Source of the DNA: Bacteroidota bacterium
GTDB lineage: Bacteria; Bacteroidota; Bacteroidia; Bacteroidales; Porphyromonadaceae
DNA length: 64,000 nucleotides
Assembly (NCBI GenBank): GCA_023389855.1
Contig: JAEWDZ010000004.1
Coordinates: forward strand, 248,001-312,000
Direction of reading: 5' to 3'
The notes beneath the pieces are model-generated. The model did no database searches and was not told where the DNA came from. It was given only the letters and a program-made list of their open reading frames with translations. The position numbers were made by a program, and so were the translations under genes. Below are positions 8,931-17,754 of this stretch, piece by piece. Position 1 is the stretch's first letter, and each line of letters starts with the position of its first letter.

Positions 8931-10295
8931 CTATTTGAATCGCAACGGCATAGCAACACGTTCCTCTGCAAATTTACCATTATCATATACAAGAGACCCA
9001 TTAACATAGGTTGCCACTATTCTTGCTGGAAAAGTACAACCCTCAAATGGGCTCCAACCACATCGTGAAATAATCGAGGCGTCTCTTTTCACTTCGGTCT
9101 TCGCTGTCGGATCTATTAAAACTAGGTCTGCATAATAACCTTGACGCAAGAAGCCTCGCTCTTCTACTCCAAATAGAATCGCGGGATTATGAGCAGCTTT
9201 TGTCACTATATCGGTAAGGGATAATTTGTTTTTCTCAACCAAAGATAGCAAGGCTAACAACGTATGCTGAAGAAGAGGGCCTCCACTCGCTGCTTTTAAT
9301 GCACCTCCTTTTTTTTCAGACAGCAAATGAGGAGCATGATCTGTCGCTAAGACATCTATTTTATTCTTCACTAATGCCTCAAGTATGGTATCACGATCTT
9401 TTGCCGTTTTAATTGCGGGATTCCATTTGATCAAAGTTCCTTTTGATCGATAATCTTTATCTGTAAAATAAAGATGGTGTACACAAGCCTCTGCGGTAAT
9501 CTTTTTCTCGGAAAGAGGTTTGTCGTTTTCAAAGATATCTGCTTCTTTGGCTGTAGATATATGCAACACATGAAGGCGTGTTCCATACCTTGTAGCCCTA
9601 TTTATCGCTTCATTGGTAGATCGGTAGCAGGCTTCTTCACTACGAATAAGTGGATGGCAATCTATTGGAGGATCTTCTCCGAAACGCTCGATAAACAGGT
9701 CTTTATTTCTGCGTATGATGGATTCACTTTCCGAATGAATAGCAATAACCTTAGGGCTTTCAGCAAAAAAATGATCCAATGCTTTGTCATTATCGACCAA
9801 CATGTTTCCTGTAGAAGATCCTAAAAAAAGCTTATATCCTGGAAAAATATGTGGATCTATCTTGAAAATATCAGAGGCATTATCATTGGTACCTCCTACG
9901 AAAAAAGAATAATTGGCATAGGAAACTTCTTTAGCCCGCTCCAACTTGTCTTCTAGTGCCGTTAGTGTAATCGTCGGCGGTTTGGTATTGGGCATCTCCA
10001 TGTAAGAGGTAATACCGCCAGCTATGGCTGCTTTGCTCTCACTTTCTATATCTCCCTTGTGAGTAAGTCCAGGATCTCTAAAATGCACTTGATCATCGAT
10101 TAATCCTGGAAATAACAACAAATTCTCACAATCACGGGTTATTTGCGCATTTTGCGCTTGCGGTGGAAGCTCAAATAGTGATTTTTTGCCTTCATATAGA
10201 GCTTTAATACGATTACCTTCTATCAATAGGGAGCCGACATACACTCTATCTTCATTGACAATTATAGCATTGTGTAGCAAGGTACTCATGATCAT
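8931..10295 (-). CDS. pyrC: Dihydroorotase
   Basis: This amidohydrolase cyclises carbamoyl aspartate to dihydroorotate in pyrimidine synthesis. The TIM-barrel metalloenzyme shows the metal-binding DDQVHFRDPG near residue 66, the conserved MEMPNTKPP, and the C-terminal ATDHAPH near residue 318 that carries the catalytic Asp. At 454 residues it is a long, PyrC/allantoinase-type dihydroorotase. ATG at 10295 is preferred because AAGGAGG lies 13 bases upstream; a second ATG sits 6 bases inside. It begins 4 bases after the end of the upstream glycosyltransferase gene. Convergence with carAB puts two pyrimidine steps side by side. Confidence 0.93.
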   Translation of the reverse strand: MIMSTLLHNAIIVNEDRVYVGSLLIEGNRIKALYEGKKSLFELPPQAQNAQITRDCENLLLFPGLIDDQVHFRDPGLTHKGDIESESKAAIAGGITSYMEMPNTKPPTITLTALEDKLERAKEVSYANYSFFVGGTNDNASDIFKIDPHIFPGYKLFLGSSTGNMLVDNDKALDHFFAESPKVIAIHSESESIIRRNKDLFIERFGEDPPIDCHPLIRSEEACYRSTNEAINRATRYGTRLHVLHISTAKEADIFENDKPLSEKKITAEACVHHLYFTDKDYRSKGTLIKWNPAIKTAKDRDTILEALVKNKIDVLATDHAPHLLSEKKGGALKAASGGPLLQHTLLALLSLVEKNKLSLTDIVTKAAHNPAILFGVEERGFLRQGYYADLVLIDPTAKTEVKRDASIISRCGWSPFEGCTFPARIVATYVNGSLVYDNGKFAEERVAMPLRFK

Positions 10296-10299
10296 ACTA

Positions 10300-11058
10300 T
10301 TATTTTTTCCTCCTTATTTTTTTTCGTCCTAGAGGGAATTTGCCTATTATACTCCACCATCGCAATTTGATCACACCCGTAAAGGCTTCTCCAAAAATAG
10401 AACTACTCATCTTGCTTATACCAACCTTTCTGTCGACAAAGGTAATGGGGATTTCTTTTATCTTATAGCCTAATCGGTATACAGCATACTTCATTTCTAT
10501 CTGAAAGCCATAGCCTTTGAAGTGAATGCTATCTAAATCAATAGCACTGAGTGCTTCTTGCGTATAACATACAAAACCTGCCGTTGTGTCTTTCACTGGT
10601 AGCCAAGTCAAAACACGCACATAGAGAGAGGCCATATAACTCATGAGTAAGCGGCCTATAGGCCAATCTTCCACGTTGCCTCCCTTCACATAGCGCGACC
10701 CTACACATACGTCAACGTCTTCATTGCGTACCGTACTTATAAGACGAGGCAAAGCACTTACTGGATGGCTAAAGTCACAGTCCATTTCAATTATATGCTG
10801 ATAATTCCTTTCCAGAGCCCATCTAAAACCAGCAATATATGCTGTACCTAAGCCTAGCTTACCTTCTCTTTCGATAAGATATATTCGATCAATATAGCGC
10901 TCCATTTGCTGGCGAATCTCATCGGCCGTACCATCTGGCGATCCATCATCAACAAATAGAATATCAAAATCCTCTGTTAGAGCAAGGATTTGATCCACTA
11001 TAGGTCGCACATTATCGTATTCGTTGTACGTAGGAATGATGACAAGATTTTCAGCCAT
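10300..11058 (-). CDS. Polyprenol-phosphate mannose synthase-like glycosyltransferase (GT2)
   Basis: DPM1-type GT2 enzymes transfer mannose or a related sugar from a nucleotide sugar to a polyprenyl phosphate on the cytoplasmic face of the membrane. The fold is evident from VIIPTYNEYDN at the N terminus, VDDGSPDGT (about residue 41) and the DxD-like EMDCDFSHP (about 93). There is no C-terminal membrane domain, so it is the soluble short form, ending in a basic tail LGRKKIRRKK. The start chosen is MAENLVIIP at 11058; an ATG five codons upstream would add an uncharacteristic MLIFC. In Bacteroidota these proteins are thought to feed surface glycosylation, but the acceptor cannot be read here. 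Confidence 0.85.
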   Translation of the reverse strand: MAENLVIIPTYNEYDNVRPIVDQILALTEDFDILFVDDGSPDGTADEIRQQMERYIDRIYLIEREGKLGLGTAYIAGFRWALERNYQHIIEMDCDFSHPVSALPRLISTVRNEDVDVCVGSRYVKGGNVEDWPIGRLLMSYMASLYVRVLTWLPVKDTTAGFVCYTQEALSAIDLDSIHFKGYGFQIEMKYAVYRLGYKIKEIPITFVDRKVGISKMSSSIFGEAFTGVIKLRWWSIIGKFPLGRKKIRRKK

Positions 11059-11087
11059 ACAAAATATTAGCAATTGGGATTACGAGA

Positions 11088-11498
11088 TTAGCGATAGGAG
11101 TACTTTTTATAATTTCTTTGTTGCCAGACAGGAATAGCCTGAAAAGCATTGGGGAAATACTGAACCTCATAGGTTTGATCGGATGGATTGTAATAAACCG
11201 AAACAACATCAAAACGAACTGGAATAGAGAGTCCACGACTGCGAACGTACTGATCAGCAGCATGGCATAGATGCAATTTCTTTTTATGATCAACTGCCGT
11301 TTCTGCATTTACGATAGTCGTCATGTTTCTTGTTTTCACCTCTATGATTACAATATACTCTCCATCCGTTGCAATAAGATCTATCTCCCACTGCTTGTAT
11401 CGCCAATTTCTCTCTAATAGGCGCATTTTCAGTTGCTGGGTTACATGGCGATAGGCGATGATTTCCCCATTCTTACCGAGTTCATTGTGCTGTGCCAT
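11088..11498 (-). CDS. YraN family (UPF0102) putative endonuclease
   Basis: This small 136-residue protein has the Holliday-junction-resolvase/restriction-endonuclease-like fold of UPF0102. The family signatures are visible: NELGKNGEIIAYRHV at the N terminus, then the catalytic-type pattern WEIDLIATDGEYIVIIEVKTR, with Asp and the Glu-x-Lys pair typical of PD-(D/E)xK nucleases. The molecular role is not settled. It lies 10 bases downstream of the acyltransferase gene glsB and 29 bases before the GT2 gene, so it is in the same transcription unit. Confidence 0.88.
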   Translation of the reverse strand: MAQHNELGKNGEIIAYRHVTQQLKMRLLERNWRYKQWEIDLIATDGEYIVIIEVKTRNMTTIVNAETAVDHKKKLHLCHAADQYVRSRGLSIPVRFDVVSVYYNPSDQTYEVQYFPNAFQAIPVWQQRNYKKYSYR

Positions 11499-11508
11499 GC
11501 ATATCCCC

Positions 11509-12441
11509 TCATTTTTGAGTAGGCTTATAACTATGAATATGCCTATTTTTTTTCTCTTCTAAGATCTGATCTATATTGATCAATATACCCGTCTCTTCAA
11601 CATTGCTAAACTCATAATTGATAGCGGTTCCTAGACGAATAAGATCTGGTGATAGTGAAATGTATGCATTGAAAAGAGGTGGTATATTGATATTCAATTT
11701 TTTCAATTCCTGTTTTAGTGTACGAAAATCTTTCTTCATATCGCACCCCAGAAAAAGAGACTTATCTTCGTCCTTAAGATCGATAGTCAACGGTTGCTTA
11801 GGAGTAACCAAATCTTTATCATCATGGAAATATAAATCCATAAAATAAAGAATAAGATTGCGACAGTGACGATTGTAATTGGCATACATAGTCACCTTAC
11901 CAAAAAAATATTTGATATCGGGATGTATTACAGTCAGAGCACCTAGCCCATCCCATAAATTATCAAGAGCAAATATAGACAAAGACTCTATATCTGTGGA
12001 CTGAAATCCCCTAGAAACGAAAGATCTTCCTAATTCGATCGTTTTAGGAAGATAATTCCTAATAAATTCTTCACTATAATCAAACATATGAGATGTAGCC
12101 AAAAGATTTACTCCCATAGGATGATTTACAACATCTTTACCATTTATAAAACGATATCCTCCTATGATCGCTTCATATTTGGGATTCCACACTATCAGTT
12201 GTTGATAGCCATCTTCAATACGATCAAAATCATCAATATCGGAACTCTTTCCAGAGCCTCCCCCACCTTCTCTAAAGGCAATTTCTCTTTGTCGCCCAAC
12301 CTCCAACATTGTATTAGGACACTCGTGTGCACGAAATACATACACTTCATTATTGAGTTTATTAGTTATCCGCAACAATTTATCGGGTGTGAGCTCTTGT
12401 TTTATAAGTTGGGGATCAATAGGTGCTATAATAGGATCCAT
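11509..12441 (-). CDS. glsB: GNAT-fold N-acyltransferase, GlsB-like (glycine lipid synthesis)
   Basis: By homology class this is an OlsB/GlsB-type acyl-ACP-dependent N-acyltransferase, which in Bacteroides thetaiotaomicron acylates glycine as the first step of glycine lipid synthesis. Recognisable family segments are EVGRQREIAFREGGGGSGK, with a basic cluster and Gly-rich loop, then QLIVWNPKYEAIIGGYRF and SIFALDNLWDGLGAL. The start used is MDPIIAPID at 12441; upstream extension would run into the glsA gene. It follows glsA by 22 bases. The pairing with an O-acyltransferase is what points to glycine lipids rather than ornithine lipids; product identity is inference. Confidence 0.82.
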   Translation of the reverse strand: MDPIIAPIDPQLIKQELTPDKLLRITNKLNNEVYVFRAHECPNTMLEVGRQREIAFREGGGGSGKSSDIDDFDRIEDGYQQLIVWNPKYEAIIGGYRFINGKDVVNHPMGVNLLATSHMFDYSEEFIRNYLPKTIELGRSFVSRGFQSTDIESLSIFALDNLWDGLGALTVIHPDIKYFFGKVTMYANYNRHCRNLILYFMDLYFHDDKDLVTPKQPLTIDLKDEDKSLFLGCDMKKDFRTLKQELKKLNINIPPLFNAYISLSPDLIRLGTAINYEFSNVEETGILINIDQILEEKKNRHIHSYKPTQK

Positions 12442-12463
12442 AATATACAAAATATGGGTTATA

Positions 12464-13348
12464 TCAGATTGTAACGTTAGTAACCTCGTATCGCAGATTG
12501 TAAACTTTATTTCTAAGGAGCTGTGCAAGTTCATCTGCAGACTGATTACTTTCTTTAAGTTGCTGGTAGGAAACAGGATCACCCACAACAATAGTAAAAT
12601 GCTTATCCTGCGTTGCAAACATTTCCCTAGGCAAAAGAGCTGTTCCTATGTTAAAATTGATACCAATGGCTTTACGAAATTTCTCGATATTATAGAAAAA
12701 CGATGAGTTATAGCCATGAAAATAGAGGGGGACTATATCACGGCGAGATCGTATTGCTTGATTGACGAAACTTTTTTTCCACGGTAAATCAGTTATTTCT
12801 CCATTAATTTTACGGGAACACATACCGGCAGGAAATGTAAGCACAGGAAAATCAGTTGCCAAGGCCTCATTAATTTTCAAAACAGACTCTCGGCTCTGCC
12901 CAGACAGTGTATTTACAGGGACAAAAATATCTCGAAGAGGCTTGAGAAATAGCAGCATATCATTGACTATATAGCGAACCGATGTGCCATAATGCTTACT
13001 AATGATACTGGCAAGGCATATGCCATCCATAGCCCCTAAAGGATGATTGCAGATAAATAAGGCTCGTGGATTATTTGGCAATCTATCCTCATGCAAAAGA
13101 TCCAATTTTATTTGAAATCTATTCACTAATTGATGGGCAAAATTGACACCGTCTAGGTGTCCGTATTTCATCAAAAAATCATTTATTTCATCTTGACGGA
13201 TCAGCTTTTCAAGTGCTCTAACCACAAAACGAGGCAATTGTTTCTTGAATTTCTTTGCTACGACTTGCCCAATATCTATAGTTTGGTGTTGAGCCAGTTT
13301 TGAATCTTGTTCCATAAATCTCCTGTTTTGAGATCGGTATTTAGGCAT
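12464..13348 (-). CDS. glsA: PlsC-type O-acyltransferase, GlsA-like (glycine lipid synthesis)
   Basis: This 294-residue member of the lysophospholipid acyltransferase superfamily shows the HX4D motif as HPLGAMD (about residue 94) and the block LTFPAGMCSRKINGEI with the substrate-binding Pro-Ala-Gly-Met. GlsA in Bacteroides O-acylates the hydroxyl of N-(3-hydroxyacyl)glycine made by GlsB. The start at 13348 is followed by a basic, amphipathic N terminus; it lies about 55 bases downstream of a well-formed promoter. It is the first gene of a run glsA-glsB-yraN-GT2-pyrC with gaps of 4-29 bases. Confidence 0.82.
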   Translation of the reverse strand: MPKYRSQNRRFMEQDSKLAQHQTIDIGQVVAKKFKKQLPRFVVRALEKLIRQDEINDFLMKYGHLDGVNFAHQLVNRFQIKLDLLHEDRLPNNPRALFICNHPLGAMDGICLASIISKHYGTSVRYIVNDMLLFLKPLRDIFVPVNTLSGQSRESVLKINEALATDFPVLTFPAGMCSRKINGEITDLPWKKSFVNQAIRSRRDIVPLYFHGYNSSFFYNIEKFRKAIGINFNIGTALLPREMFATQDKHFTIVVGDPVSYQQLKESNQSADELAQLLRNKVYNLRYEVTNVTI

Positions 13349-13406
13349 ATTGCCACTTAGGATTTTACAGAATAGTAAGCAACGTTACCCTGAACCAATC
13401 GCTACG

Positions 13407-13437
13407 CAAAGATAATATTTTTTAGCGAGGTAAGCAA
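13407..13437 (-). promoter_or_regulatory. Bacteroidota-type promoter for glsA operon
   Basis: On the minus strand TTG is followed after 20 bases by TATCTTTG, a full match to the -33/-7 consensus (TTG, TAnnTTTG) of the Bacteroides primary sigma factor. The -7 box lies 59 bases upstream of the glsA ATG. Confidence 0.75.
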
Positions 13438-13469
13438 AAAATAGAACCCAAGGAGTATTCAGATGTCGA

Positions 13470-14858
13470 TCACGTCTTCTTTTGAAATAGTACTTGTAAA
13501 AGCTCTTCTACATTGGCAACGGGAAGAATGGTAATTTTTCGGGTTTTCTGCGAAAGAGCGGCAAAATTTTCTTTGGGTATAATAATAACTTTATAACCTA
13601 AACGATCGGCTTCTGTTATCCGGGCCTCTATACGACTTACTGCACGCACCTCACCAGAGAGACCAATTTCCCCTGTTAAACAGAATTTATTGGGTACTAC
13701 TCGATCCAATGCCGAGGACAAAACGGAAGCAAGTATTGAGGCATCTGCCGCAGGATCATTGATTCGGATGCCTCCAGCAATATTCAAAAAAACATCTTGC
13801 TTAGGCAACTTAAATCCAGCTCTTTTCTCTAACACAGCGAGCAACATATTAAGTCGTCTAAGATCATAACCCGTTGTACTACGCTGAGGATTGGGATATA
13901 CAGCCGTACTTACAAGAGCCTGTGTCTCAATCAATAGTGGCCGTACACCTTCCAATGCAACACAGATACTACGCCCACTCAGACCATCGGCATATCGCGA
14001 AATAAAGTGTTCAGAAGGGTTTTCTATAATCTTAAGACCCATAGAGCACATCTCGTAAATACCCATTTCGTCTGTGCTACCAAATCTATTTTTAGTACTT
14101 CGCAAGATACGAAACAAAAAATGCTTGTCCCCTTCAAACTGGAGGACACAATCTACAGTATGTTCTAATATTTTAGGACCAGCTATCGTACCCTCTTTTG
14201 TGATATGACCTACCACTACGACAGAGACATCTTTGGTCTTGGCATAACGAAGGAGTAAATTAGCACATTCCTTTATTTGTGAGGGACTTCCCGGACTACT
14301 TTCAGATAAGGAGCAAGAGACCGTTTGTATTGAATCAATTACTAATAAATGAGGCTGGAGTTGATTTGCGATCTCCAAAATAGCATCCAGATTCGTTTCG
14401 CACAGGACCAGCAAATGATCATTTTCACCACCTAAACGCTGTGCTCGCAATTTAATTTGTTGCTCACTTTCTTCGCCTGATACGTATAATGTTCGTAGAC
14501 CTTTAGTTTGCAGTACTGTCTGAAGAATCAACGAACTCTTTCCGATACCTGGATCTCCACCCAGCAAGACAAAGGAACCTACAACCAAACCACCTCCTAA
14601 TACACGACTAAACTCAGGATCACTCAGTTTATAGCGTTTTTCTCCCTTGACATCAATATCCTTTAGACGAAGGGGCTTTGCCGATCGACTTTCGCCAATT
14701 ATACGATTAGCAGGAAGAGACTTGGAGGTTGATGAAGAATTGCTTTTAATCTCTTCAACGATCGTATTCCATTTCTTGCAGTAGCTACATTGGCCTTGCC
14801 ATTTAGAGTAGATGGCACCACATTCACTGCATGAAAAAATATGCTTTTCTGCCCCCAT
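13470..14858 (-). CDS. radA: DNA repair protein RadA/Sms
   Basis: RadA is a RecA-like ATPase that drives branch migration in recombinational repair. In order: an N-terminal zinc finger with two CxxC pairs (FSCSECGAIY and GQCSYCKKW), the Walker A motif GGDPGIGKSS near residue 96, the RadA-specific KNRFGSTDEMGIYEM near residue 260, and the C-terminal Lon-protease-like domain (for example GGIRINDPAADASILASVL, LTGEIGLSGEVRAV). The 462-residue length is normal. It starts 15 bases after the upstream amidinotransferase-family gene, so the two are probably co-transcribed. Confidence 0.95.
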   Translation of the reverse strand: MGAEKHIFSCSECGAIYSKWQGQCSYCKKWNTIVEEIKSNSSSTSKSLPANRIIGESRSAKPLRLKDIDVKGEKRYKLSDPEFSRVLGGGLVVGSFVLLGGDPGIGKSSLILQTVLQTKGLRTLYVSGEESEQQIKLRAQRLGGENDHLLVLCETNLDAILEIANQLQPHLLVIDSIQTVSCSLSESSPGSPSQIKECANLLLRYAKTKDVSVVVVGHITKEGTIAGPKILEHTVDCVLQFEGDKHFLFRILRSTKNRFGSTDEMGIYEMCSMGLKIIENPSEHFISRYADGLSGRSICVALEGVRPLLIETQALVSTAVYPNPQRSTTGYDLRRLNMLLAVLEKRAGFKLPKQDVFLNIAGGIRINDPAADASILASVLSSALDRVVPNKFCLTGEIGLSGEVRAVSRIEARITEADRLGYKVIIIPKENFAALSQKTRKITILPVANVEELLQVLFQKKT

Positions 14859-14873
14859 AGATCTAAACCAGGT

Positions 14874-15803
14874 TTATACTTTCGTTCGTTCTAATGGGCA
14901 AGTAGAACAACGCAATAAACCTCCCTGCTTAGATATTTCATAATAAGGTACAGGTATCGTTTCTATTCCCCAGCGATGCAACTGTTCCGATAAGCGTTGA
15001 AATTTTTCTTCTACGACAACTAACTGGGGTGAAATTGAAAAAATATTGGTAGTAAGATCAAAGGCTTCGGAAGAAGTAATAGCAAATAAATTGTCCTTAC
15101 CAAACAAGTCTTCTACAAATTTCCTTTCTTCCTCATAGACAAAAGCCTCAGGAAAATATACCGCTTTATTATTGCCAACTGGCTGGAAAGCACAATCTAA
15201 ATGCAAAATGCCTTTCTCTGGACTTTGGTCGTGCTTAGGCAAATGAACGGGGATTATCTCTTTATGAGGCAACTGATCTTGAAAAAAATCTAGAGCAGCT
15301 CGATTGGTCCTAGCCATCTTGTATTGATCGAAATCACAGTCTTCCGTAATACCGACAAAAAGAATATCTCCATAAAGTACGATATCACCGCCTTCGGCTT
15401 GTGCAGATAAAGGCAATCGGACAATATGTTTAGGATCAATCCGCTCCAATATCTCAGAATAGGCAAGAATCTCTTTTTCACGATCCTTAATCATATTCGA
15501 GATGAAGATTTTATCATCTATTACAAAGGCGACATCGCGTGCAAATATCTGATTACAATCCTCGAGGAGTGAAGGGCGTAAAACCTCGACATTCGCTTTC
15601 TGTAACGCCTTAACTAAAGCATCCATTTCGTGTACGATATCTTCTTCTAACGGGTAATTACCCTCCTCTATCGAGCGATAACTGCGAGCATCATAAGCCT
15701 CGCTAAGAGTAGGCGTAGGACCCAACGAATAAGGGAGACCGACAATTACTTTTCTAAGTCGGTCAGTTTCTGTAGAAACAGAGGGGACAATATCATACAA
15801 CAT
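14874..15803 (-). CDS. Amidinotransferase-superfamily protein (DDAH / arginine deiminase-like)
   Basis: The pentein-fold superfamily includes dimethylarginine dimethylaminohydrolase, arginine deiminase and amidinotransferases. Catalytic elements can be placed: FARDVAFVID (acidic residue near 71), the His in ILHLDCAFQPVG near 199, and a C-terminal Cys in GGLLRCSTCPLER at about 300-304. The 309-residue length and a single domain fit the DDAH/hydrolase branch rather than the longer bacterial arginine deiminases. It is not the peptidylarginine deiminase of P. gingivalis: there is no signal peptide. The natural substrate cannot be decided from sequence alone. It lies upstream of radA with a 15-base gap. 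Confidence 0.78.
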   Translation of the reverse strand: MLYDIVPSVSTETDRLRKVIVGLPYSLGPTPTLSEAYDARSYRSIEEGNYPLEEDIVHEMDALVKALQKANVEVLRPSLLEDCNQIFARDVAFVIDDKIFISNMIKDREKEILAYSEILERIDPKHIVRLPLSAQAEGGDIVLYGDILFVGITEDCDFDQYKMARTNRAALDFFQDQLPHKEIIPVHLPKHDQSPEKGILHLDCAFQPVGNNKAVYFPEAFVYEEERKFVEDLFGKDNLFAITSSEAFDLTTNIFSISPQLVVVEEKFQRLSEQLHRWGIETIPVPYYEISKQGGLLRCSTCPLERTKV

Positions 15804-15915
15804 ATTTATATTTATATCAAATTCAAATATATCTAAGCAAAAAAGTGATTACTCACCTATGATAGTTTATAAATAAATTAGGATTGAGGTTATGGCTATC
15901 TAGTATGTAAATTCA

Positions 15916-16299
15916 CTAGAGTCTTATTTTAAATATCTTTGTTTCCCCCTGATGGTCGGTCATCCGTACAAGCAACATGGCTGGTGATGGGGGTAAATTA
16001 TTCTTTTCTATAGTATGAATTCCTGGAGCGCAATTACTCATGTGAAAGACTTCTTTCCCCGTAATATCATATATAGATAAATGCGAAATCTCTGTTTTAA
16101 GGACAATAACTAACTCTGAGGTTGTAGCGTATACGGCAGACTCCTCAAGAGGACGAGAAGGTAATTCTTTCTTTTGCTCTATGGCTACTCCAGTGAAACT
16201 GTCTACAGCATCTTCTATGGCTAATGCTGACAAAGAAGTCGTACAAAGAAACAGGACGCAAAGGAAAAAACAAAGTAGGTAATGATGTTTTATACGCAT
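15916..16299 (-). CDS. Small secreted protein consisting mainly of a T9SS type A sorting domain
   Basis: The 127-residue product begins with a clear signal peptide (basic MRIKHH, Leu/Phe/Cys-rich core, likely cleavage after SALA near residue 27). After a linker of about 30 residues the rest, from about residue 57, looks like the type A C-terminal domain recognised by the Bacteroidota type IX secretion system: the strand LSIYDITGKEVFHM, then GIHTIEKNNLP, and MLLVRMTDHQGETKIFKIRL at the very end. There is thus almost no passenger domain. It is monocistronic; a TATATTTG box (minus strand, 16340-16347) lies about 40 bases upstream of the start, without a clear -33 element. The function is unknown. 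Confidence 0.75.
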   Translation of the reverse strand: MRIKHHYLLCFFLCVLFLCTTSLSALAIEDAVDSFTGVAIEQKKELPSRPLEESAVYATTSELVIVLKTEISHLSIYDITGKEVFHMSNCAPGIHTIEKNNLPPSPAMLLVRMTDHQGETKIFKIRL

Positions 16300-16466
16300 A
16301 CTATCTAATATCTAATTTATGAGCTTCGCTCTAACTACACAAATATACATAATTATCCCGATATAATCGTTTTTTTGTCTACTGTCCCATTTTTCAAGCA
16401 CTCCCATAAGACTGTAAAACTCGGAATAAATACATCATCCGATATTTTTTCCTGTCAAAGAGATGC

Positions 16467-16517
16467 TTCTCTACAGCATCTGAAATAACCGTTTATCACT
16501 TCAGATGCTGTAGAGAA
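16467..16517. repeat. Perfect 18-bp inverted repeat with 15-base loop
   Basis: The left arm TTCTCTACAGCATCTGAA (16467-16484) is the exact reverse complement of the right arm at 16500-16517. It lies 30 bases downstream of the rpiB stop on the minus strand. Neither side has an immediate T-run, so it is not a textbook intrinsic terminator. An adjacent AGATGC at 16461-16466 could pair with GCATCT inside the left arm, giving an alternative fold. Confidence 0.9.
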
Positions 16518-16546
16518 AACAAGAAAAATATTACATAGAATATAAG

Positions 16547-16981
16547 TTATGAAATACAAGGGATCTTTCGGACACGAACTTCATGGCGCCCTCCTTCGAA
16601 AGAATGAGAAAGAAAAGCATCTACTATTTTCAGCGCCTCTTCTTCCGAAATAAAGCGAGCAGGCAAAGATAGGACATTAGCATCGTTATGGGCTTTTGCC
16701 AACTGAGCAATTTCCGGAGTCCACGCTAATGCCGCCCTCACTTTTTGATGCTTATTCAAGCTCATCGATATTCCATTCCCTGATCCACAAATGGCTATAC
16801 CATAGTCGACGGACTGTTCTTCGATAGCTTTGCCCAAAGCATGCGCATAATCGGGATAATCCACACGCTCATCACTAAAGCAACCAAAATCTTTAATTTC
16901 AAAGTGCTTATCTGAAAGATATCGTTTAATCCGCTCTTTTAGTTGAAAACCTGCGTGATCGCATGCCAATCCGAATTTCAT
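16547..16981 (-). CDS. rpiB: Ribose-5-phosphate isomerase B
   Basis: RpiB interconverts ribose-5-phosphate and ribulose-5-phosphate in the non-oxidative pentose phosphate pathway. The family landmarks are LACDHAGFQLKE at the N terminus, VDYPDYAHAL, and the active-site block AICGSGNGISMSLNKH, whose Cys is the catalytic base (about residue 65). The 144-residue length is typical of the RpiB/LacAB family. It starts 10 bases after the rprY stop, so it may be the last gene of the two-component operon. Confidence 0.94.
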   Translation of the reverse strand: MKFGLACDHAGFQLKERIKRYLSDKHFEIKDFGCFSDERVDYPDYAHALGKAIEEQSVDYGIAICGSGNGISMSLNKHQKVRAALAWTPEIAQLAKAHNDANVLSLPARFISEEEALKIVDAFLSHSFEGGRHEVRVRKIPCIS

Positions 16982-16991
16982 AAATTATCAA

Positions 16992-17723
16992 TTACAATTT
17001 TTGAATATCTTCGCTATCGATGGGGCTATCTTCACGTATATTCAAACGATAACCCTTACCATGAATATTTTTTATTTCAATAGATGGGTCGCGTTTGAGT
17101 AGTTTTCTCAACTTCGTAATATATACATCCATACTACGTGCAGAGAAATAATTGTCGTTTTCCCAAATTTTCTGCAAGGCATAACTACGCTCCAAAGTCT
17201 GATTAGCGTAAGTAGCTAAAAGGCTAAGCAACGCACTTTCCTTAGTCGTCAGATTAATAGGTTCTTCACCCTCGAACTGGAGTAACTGACTTTGCGTATC
17301 GAACAGATACTTACCAATTTGGTAGAAAGGCTTTACTTTCGTTTCTGAGCCTTTTACTCGTCGCAGGATTACCTCTACACGAACCAGCAACTCGTCAAGA
17401 CTAAAGGGTTTGCGAATATAATCATCTGCTCCTACTTCGAAGCCACGAAGTACATCCTCCTTCATAGTTTTTGCCGTAAGGAATATGATAGGCACTTTAT
17501 CGTCGGCGGTCCTAATATGCTCAGCTACTTTGAAGCCATCTACGTGGGGCATCATCACATCCAATATACAGAGGTCATATTTATTGGCTTTAAAATTATC
17601 AATCGCTTCTTGACCATCGTAAAAAAGGACAGTATTATACTGTTTCGATTCAAAAAAGTCTCGAAGCAATCCGCCTAAACTTTGATCATCTTCACAAAGG
17701 AAGATTCTTGTCTGTTCGTTCAT
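16992..17723 (-). CDS. rprY: OmpR-family response regulator, RprY-like
   Basis: The receiver domain (1-120) has the acidic pair in LCEDDQSLG, phospho-acceptor Asp in LCILDVMMP (about residue 54), the Thr in FLTAKT and the Lys in IRKPFS. The C-terminal winged-helix DNA-binding domain (about 140-232) ends with SMDVYITKLRKLLKRD and IHGKGYRL. Close similarity of the receiver to Bacteroides RprY and the partner kinase upstream support the name. Kinase and regulator genes are 31 bases apart. The targets cannot be inferred from this window. Confidence 0.88.
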   Translation of the reverse strand: MNEQTRIFLCEDDQSLGGLLRDFFESKQYNTVLFYDGQEAIDNFKANKYDLCILDVMMPHVDGFKVAEHIRTADDKVPIIFLTAKTMKEDVLRGFEVGADDYIRKPFSLDELLVRVEVILRRVKGSETKVKPFYQIGKYLFDTQSQLLQFEGEEPINLTTKESALLSLLATYANQTLERSYALQKIWENDNYFSARSMDVYITKLRKLLKRDPSIEIKNIHGKGYRLNIREDSPIDSEDIQKL

Positions 17724-17754
17724 AATGAATATTTCCTAATTATTACTTGATTAT

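Noticed and set aside
14874..15803. Peptidylarginine deiminase as in P. gingivalis
   Set aside because: No signal peptide and no T9SS tail; the length and motifs fit a cytoplasmic DDAH-type hydrolase.
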